Shown here piece by piece: positions 57,738 through 64,000 of a DNA stretch of 64,000 nucleotides (position 1 is its first letter; each line of letters starts with the position of its first letter). The stretch comes from Wyeomyia smithii (Eukaryota > Arthropoda > Insecta > Diptera > Culicidae). Both the position numbers and the translations under genes were made by a program. Under the pieces are notes generated by a model. That model was not told the DNA's origin. It searched no databases and worked only from the letters and a program-made list of their open reading frames with translations. The stretch is taken from contig NC_073695.1 of assembly GCF_029784165.1 (NCBI RefSeq), positions 57,707,290 through 57,771,289 on the forward strand, given 5' to 3'.

Positions 57738-58358
57738 CTGCCGGTACCTGCATAACTGTCCCATACTGATTTTGGTCACTTTTGAGTTATCACCGGGAAT
57801 CGACTTAATTGTTATCATATTTTCTGGGAAAAAAATTAAATTAATACTTTTGTATGGAAAAAATACCAAGCTGTCTTTGTCCCATATTGAAAGTACCCGC
57901 ATTACAGTCCCACTGCATAGTGGTACAAACTGCAAACATATAATTTTGTTCCAGATTAGTGTATATCGGATTATTTTAGGCATATAGAAGTATGTCATTT
58001 AATTAACCAGACGAATGTTGTTTTTCTGTATTACAATCTAGGTTGCCAATGATACTGCTGGTTGCTGGTTTAATTTATATGAATTTATATGAAATTATAT
58101 GGACAAAATATGCGAGTACTTTTGAAATGTACCTGCATATTTTGACCCATTTTGTCTTTTTTTCAAGTTATGTAATGTAAAACCAATTCCATTTATGGTT
58201 TTTTGTTCTCAACGATAAACTTGTGGTGCCATGAAACTGTTATGGTCATTGGTTCTGGATGTAATTGCTGGAAATCCGAAAATTCACGGATAATATTAAA
58301 TCGTCGTTTTCTCAACATGTTGTTTTTCATTATGGGACAGTTATCCGGGTACCGGCAG
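57738..58358. mobile_element. 621-bp MITE with CTGCCGGTACC ends and TTCA duplication
   Basis: Left CTGCCGGTACCTGCATAACT and, on the opposite strand, right CTGCCGGTACCCGGATAACT are inverted repeats continuing through GTCCCATA. TTCA flanks both ends (57734-57737 and 58359-58362). An internal TGTCCCATATTG suggests reshuffled subterminal copies. Related to the 77-bp element at 2153-2229. No coding sequence. Confidence 0.85.
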
Positions 58359-58362
58359 TTCA

Positions 58363-59799
58363 GCAATGCTAATTAAAATATAAAAAATTCAAGAAATTAT
58401 TCCATTCTATCCATTCTGATTTGTCAAAACCATCATTTCAATATTCGAATATTTTTAGAGTGAAGACGTAGAAACACAGCAGGACCCGTTTTTCATATCA
58501 AATTGCACGCGTTATCATCAAAATCATATCATATCATCATATCATCAAACATATATATGCAGTGCTGTTTCGATTTTATCATAGTCAAAAAAAACATTTT
58601 TCGATGAATCAGCAATATTTTGGATTTGATAAAAAGATGTAGATTGGTATTTTTTGTTGAATAACATTGAAATTTAATAGAAAATATGTTCATTATTTCA
58701 ACAAGTCCACAGTTTCGTTGGATTCACAAAAGTGTGTTTTTTATAAAATCGAAACAGCCTTGTTTTTTCTCTGCAGTGTTGCCAACCTTGCGTAATTCGT
58801 ATTTGTAATCTGGACGTTCAAATATTTCAGAATTCCCAGTTCTTCTTTCACTTTTTAGAGACATGTTGCAAATAAAAATATTCAACAGTAATTATAAAAT
58901 AAAAAGCGGTGGTGAACCAGCCTGTGGCTGAAGCCACCTTAGTAAAAAAATATATGAAAGGAAGAGGGTTGTATCTGAAACACGACTGCTGTATTGACTA
59001 CGAAAATTGTTATTAATCTAATTCTTCGATGATTTTACTATTTATTTACACAGTCTCTTCAAGCAAACTCTGAAACCGAGGCAAACGTTTACAATAATCA
59101 TTATTATAGCGCGACAAAACCGGGGCTTTTGAATTTAATGATGGCATATGACATTCTCGCTACGCTTCTAAAAAATTAACAAAATGATGAATTTATTTCT
59201 TTGTTTGAGCTGTACATAGAAAATTTTTATTTGCTTGTCGCTTCTTGAGGATATTAACAAATTTAAAGACATTGAAAAGCCAGAATAAGACGACATTAAG
59301 TGCGAATATCGTGTGCGGTAAGCGTTAAATAAACTGATGTTAATGATTGCATTGATCTGCCTTTCATTTCAATTTTTCCATTTATCAACAAATAAGACTG
59401 TGCGCAATGTTGTGCACAAATACAGATGGTGTAATTTTTACGAGATTAAATTTCATTTCGATTCTGATTGAACTATGTTCTAATTCTAATACCGAATTCG
59501 TTTGAGAAAATAAAACATTTAATTCCATTCACCAATTGAAAGGATTTTTAGGAAACCGTTCTTTTTCCAAAATTCCAAAAGTCGCTGAAGATTTTTTAAT
59601 GAGAAATAAAACTTGCACTTGTAGACTCCAAAGCAGTAAAGTTAGATCCACTTGATATTTGGTCGCAGCTTTCTATTTACTGTGGCGCCTCTAGTGGTGG
59701 TTATGAGAAACTAATGAAAGCGCAGTGATGAGGAAGGTTTGTTTACATAGTGGTGAAAGTTTCATCAAATTTGAGTCAATCGATCAACAGTTTTCGAAA
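58363..59799. other. Non-coding stretch
   Basis: AT-rich. A short ATCAT-type microsatellite lies at about 58513-58550. No gene recognised. Confidence 0.45.
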
Positions 59800-60720
59800 A
59801 TGGATGACGAGAGAAAATTTTCCAAACTCACGTTAAAAATCCGACATGGTCAGTGAAAATTGAAAGTGAAAAATTGTGAAGGGCATCAAATTCCCCAAAT
59901 CAACCGTAAGCAGCGAGCTAAAACAATTCAATGAAACTCCAATGCTGGATCGCGCTGATCACAGCAACCGCAGAAGTGGAACGATTGACAAGCAGCTACG
60001 ATTGAAAGTCTGCAGAGCAGTTCGACGAACCCAGGGATCACCCTGCGTGATTTGGCTTAGAAGTTCTTGGCACCGTACAGCACTGTTCGACGAATCTGTC
60101 GGCGTAAAGCCTGCGGTCGTTCCACGCCAGCAAGCACCCCAACAGTACCCTCAAGTAGAATCTCTTTGCAAAACGCCGCGCTAGGACGCTGTATGAGGAA
60201 GTCTTGACCAAATTCGACGGCTGCATTTTAATGGACGATAAGACTTATGTTAAAAAGGATATCGCGCAGCTCCCAGGACAAAAATTCTATATGTCCAAGA
60301 GGCGCAAGAGTGATGTTGCGAAGCGGTATAAATTCGTGTTTGCTGACAAGTTCGCTTGGAAGCTGATGGTGTGGCAGGGAATCTGCAGCTGTGGCAAAAA
60401 AATCAAGGTTTTCATCACCGGATCAACCATGAATGGCCAGGTGCACAAGTAGCAGTGTCTCCAGAAGCGGATTTTGCCGTTCATCCAATCACATGACGGT
60501 CTAATCGGGAAGTCATGGATTGGTACAAGGAGAATGGAATTAATATCATCGAAAAAGCTATCAACCAACCGAACTGCCCAAATTTTCGTCCAATTGAAAA
60601 ATATTGGGCGAAAATTAACAGCAAGTTAGGTTATGTAGAGCTTCGTAGCCGCATGGTTACGAAGTCCGCTTTGACAAGCGAGTGGTTCCAATCATGGTAG
60701 AACCAAGCCATTCGTTGAAA
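59800..60720 (+). pseudogene. ITm-type transposase, broken, second catalytic block deleted
   Basis: From ATG 59800 (MDDERKFSKL), then in another frame a helix-turn-helix-like segment (KGIKFPKSTVSSELKQF, GTIDKQLRLKVCRA). After further shifts, LTKFDGCILMDDKTYVKKD gives the first catalytic Asp (codon 60237-60239). The core continues LPGQKFYMSKRRK, AKRYKFVFADKFAWKLMVWQ and CSCGKKIKVFITGSTMNG to a stop near 60450. The usual FWPDLAS block with the second Asp is missing, and the sequence resumes at DWYKENGINII. The final FRPIEKYWAKI keeps the catalytic Glu (60596-60598). No terminal repeats were recognised. A cousin lies at 17877-18720. Confidence 0.75.
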
Positions 60721-61841
60721 AAGGACTTTAAGTATGGGTTTATTGTCAAGCTCTTCCACACAAAACTTCCCTCCAGATTCAATAACCACTGGTCTAAAGC
60801 TTCGATAATATCATAAACTATAGCACGTTATACGCTATTAGAGTGATAACTAAGGTCGATAAGAAAGGGAGTAGGTTACTAAGTCTGAAGGAGAAAATTA
60901 AAAGCACTATAACATGGAGCAAATTGCTTCTCAATAAGTAACACTGCAAAAGGGCAAAACAAAAAACAAAATGTGTGAACCGCAAAAACGTCCGAACAAT
61001 GCCACAAATGATCAAATAGCTACAAGTCGCGGTGGGGTCCATACAAAAAAAGCAAGTTGAAGAAAAAGGCAGAATTAAATTACATAGATAGTGGAGGATC
61101 GATTTGACAGTTCCACTGTGCAGAAGATGATGGGCAGTTTAAAACGAAAAATGCGTGAATTCATCCGAAACTCAGACGAATATTTTTTTTTTTTGTATTT
61201 TTCCTTTACTGCCCATAAACGCATAAGAGTCACACGGTCAAAAACATACAACTGAACTGAGTAAAACGCAGTAGACGCAGGTAAACCACTGATTGATTCA
61301 ATAAAAAAAGAATAAAAATTTGAAACATGCATTCGTCCGGGGTAAATATATGTGGCAGAATACTTTTATATGCAATAAGGTTGTGGTTGTTCCGACTAGT
61401 AAACTTCAATTGGTCTTTTAATGAAAGTTACTATAATTTTCTACTATTTTTTTTTTTAGCTCTGAGCCTGTTTGCGTTTATTTGTAACGTGGGACTGACC
61501 AAAATTTATATTTTTTTTTTTCATCATTTTAGCAACAAACATAGCATTTTTTTATGATTTTTCGAGAGCACACGTACTGTAAAGAAGTTTCGGAGGATTA
61601 TTTCAAAAGTGATGAAAATTCACATGGAACTGTTATGCATTTATGAGCAGTTTAAAGGTCAATAAATTACGGAGTTTTTTCTTCGTGTTCCTTTGACGAA
61701 GATATGTCCAATTTTGTGCGACCAAATATTAAACGGATCAAGTTTTATGTGCTAAAATAAGAAGTATTCCCAGGTTAAACCAAGTTGGAAAGCAGATAGT
61801 ACAGTAAATACATGCATTTTCGTTAATTCGAAATATAGGTG
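60721..61841. other. Non-coding stretch
   Basis: No gene or bounded element recognised; several poly-T/poly-A tracts. Confidence 0.45.
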
Positions 61842-62350
61842 CTTATAACGGGATTCACTTCACGATAAAATATATTTCACTATCGCGCTCACTTCACTTT
61901 TTGAGATCCATTCCCGATTCCATCTCAAGTGAGGTGACAAAAATAACCTCCGTGAGATTAACAGTGAAGTGAAATCGTGAATAGCACAAGTGAAATAAGA
62001 ATGTTTCCCAGCTCGATAATTTCTAAGTCCCAAAAAGTCGATTTTTTTCGTTTTTCGGCATCGAAAATTTCATGAGCTACTGTGCATTTTTTTCATCGGT
62101 CAAAAAGTTGAAACCTTGACCGCTTTGAGGCACGGATCGAGTTCTGATTCATTTCGTTACTGAAAAATAAATCCCATATTTATTATTAGATCACCAATCA
62201 ATCAATTTTCAAGACTTAACCCATCTTCGTGGAATCATTTCACTGTTCGAAATGGTCGTGAAATAATTTCACGCGAAACCCGTCGCTTATTCCGCTCAGG
62301 GCTTCATTCACTTCACTTCGATTTCACCGTGAAGTGACCCCCGTAATAAG
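61842..62350. mobile_element. ~509-bp MITE rich in TTCACTTCAC motifs
   Basis: Left CTTATAACGGGATTCACTTC and, on the opposite strand, right CTTATTACGGGGGTCACTTC are inverted repeats. GTGAAGTGAA or its complement recurs about eight times at both ends and inside (for example near 61885, 61960, 62240 and 62310). The target duplication is not clear. No coding sequence. Confidence 0.65.
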
Positions 62351-63250
62351 TAAGTAAAGTATTTTTCACGTGATGGATACGCACCGTGCAAAAAATGTGT
62401 AAAAAACACATTATTTGGAAAAACGTCGTAAAAAACCGTGTGAAAAAAGACCTTACTGTACACGTAGATTTTTGCGTTTCGCATTGACGTAATTTCAGAT
62501 GAATTTTTGAGCTTATGTGAACTTAAAGGTTGATGCATTTCCACATAAACATCTCGACTAAAATCAAATAGTTAGATATAAAACTAATGTACATTTTAAA
62601 TAAAAAACCAAAAGAGAATATCACACATAAAAAAGTGTTGTTTGATGAATTCGGAACAGTTCATAGACATTTTATTTTTATTTTGAAAGTATTCAAAAAT
62701 ATTTTTTCCTGAGCAACTCAGAACTGGATGAACGCTGGCTTTATTTTCCCCACCTGCATAAATTTTGTGTTGGTAAACTCACTTCTCGGGAATGTATATT
62801 TGTAAATCTTAAATTTACATTGAGTTCAACGAAAACCACCGAAAAAAATTCAAACAATTTTTTTATTATGATTGTTGATTGACGTGACCCCGTTGTAATA
62901 AAACTGGGGTTTTTCCTGCTTGTAGTTTACATTTATGAATGCATATGCTTGCTTACTATGTCATAACGCAAATATCAGGTACAATGCAACCGTTTAATAT
63001 CTTCTCTAGAATTAGTATCGATGCTGATAAGCATTTCCTCCTCCCAGCACAAATACATAATGAAAATAGTATCACAAACGAAGTTTTCTTGGAATAGACG
63101 ACAAATAAAAAGGGATTGAAAAGAAGTTCACAGCATTGCTATAAATTCTGATAAAGATGATTAAGAGTGAATCAAAGACATACCATGGGAAATTAATTGA
63201 ACAAAATGTTTTTTCTAGCATATCCTTTTCGATTCTGTTGAAACTTTGTA
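62351..63250. other. Non-coding stretch
   Basis: AT-rich, no gene or element recognised. Confidence 0.45.
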
Positions 63251-63980
63251 GGGGAATTGTGGGTAAAATGAACAGGGGTGGTAAAATGGACACCGACTAT
63301 TACGAGTACAACCTCCTCTTGGATGCACTAGAAGCTGTTTAAGACAAACTATGCGACATGAATCAGTCAAACAACGAAAATAATAAACAAAATCAAAAAA
63401 CGTGCAGATTCGTGGTAGTGATGTTAGTTTTGGCTCACAAGAAATAGCCTTTTTTTAGTGTAAAACAGTTTTTCGTATAGACTTTTGTGCATATATCTGT
63501 ACTCAGACTAACCACCAGAAATCATTAAACGTTAGTAATTGTTTGAATGATTTTTTGAGTATTTTGAATAACATTTACTGTACTGTGCGGGTAAAATGGA
63601 CAGCCCTTAGTGATGGTAGAAAAATTGTGCAAATTTTCATTTGAAATTTTAGATGCTTTGTGTTTGTATCGGAATACACAAAATTAAACCTGGACCGATA
63701 AACAGATGGCAGCGGCTAAGCGTGGCGTTGAATGCGGCATGTTCATAAAATAAGCTTCCACCATTTCCCAGTTTCTTGCGGATTAGGTCTTATATTGTTA
63801 TTAATTCTACGACAACCGGTGAAAACTAAACTGTAGGTGAATGCATAACTGTGTCACGTGTAATCGAACAACATATTGCTACCAGTAAAGCGATAATCAA
63901 CTTTCACGTCCGATGTGTTCATATTACCACCTCTCTATGTTCATTTTACCCACTCGTGTCCATTTTACCCCCAAACAACT
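63251..63980. mobile_element. ~730-bp MITE with GGGTAAAATGGACA repeats at the ends
   Basis: The left end has GTGGGTAAAATGAACAGG followed by GGTAAAATGGACAC. The right end has the reverse complements: GTTCATTTTACCCAC, GTCCATTTTACCCCC and a GTTCATATTACCACC variant. A further copy lies at about 63588-63601. The exact right end is uncertain because it nears the end of the window. No coding sequence. Confidence 0.65.
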
Positions 63981-64000
63981 CTTTTTAAAAAAGCTCAAGA

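Overview
The window is AT-rich, intron-bearing nuclear DNA from an insect, most likely a mosquito (Culicidae). The strongest pointer is the gene at 7058-8476. It has the LRIM/APL1 layout of signal peptide, leucine-rich repeats, a double cysteine and a coiled coil, a family known from mosquito immunity. The transposon set agrees: Juan-like, LOA/Lian-like, CR1/T1-like and RTE-like retrotransposons, ITm-type transposases and many TA-flanked MITEs. Only two ordinary host genes are visible, LRIM-like (+) and a phospholipid scramblase (-, 56554-57440, 5' exon not found). A third spliced gene lies inside a transposon-like element.

Layout. 1-7057: non-coding DNA with a 77-bp MITE, a dead mariner (2358-3409) and a 751-bp TA-flanked MITE with an internal tandem repeat (5061-5811), then a candidate core promoter. 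7058-8476: LRIM-like gene. 9384-13610: a 4.2-kb simple-sequence block, (TTTATA)n then (TA)n then (TTTGTA)n. 13671-17576: a decayed LOA/Lian-clade LINE split by a small MITE. 17877-18720: a dead ITm transposase (-). 19899-24767: a 4.9-kb terminal-inverted-repeat element flanked by TA, with CAGCAA/TTGCTG-rich ends around an eight-exon minus-strand gene of a family I cannot name. This is the best candidate for an undescribed system. 24770-29230: non-coding DNA with a SINE fragment, several MITEs and a near-perfect hairpin.

29634-43064 is a nested stack. A Ty3/gypsy element with 407-bp LTRs landed inside a mariner transposase remnant, whose halves are still on either side. It was then invaded by a very young second gypsy element (32823-38274, 219-bp LTRs differing at one base), by a hAT-type MITE (40024-40449) and by a Juan-like LINE whose 3' half is lost. 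43822-46866 is a full-length but broken RTE LINE with a 12-bp target duplication. 47233-50670 is a CR1-clade LINE. 50875-54240 is a second RTE LINE whose 5' half is inverted, with a 14-bp target duplication around the whole unit. 54418-54621 is a SINE with a 15-bp duplication. 54937-56444 is a 1.5-kb fold-back element that itself holds two insertions. The right end has the scramblase gene, a 621-bp MITE, another dead ITm transposase and two more MITEs.

The window reads mainly as a stratified record of transposition. Nesting gives relative ages: mariner remnant, then outer gypsy, then inner gypsy, hAT MITE and Juan. Target duplications let several insertions be bounded to the base. All calls come from reading the sequence; no database search was run.
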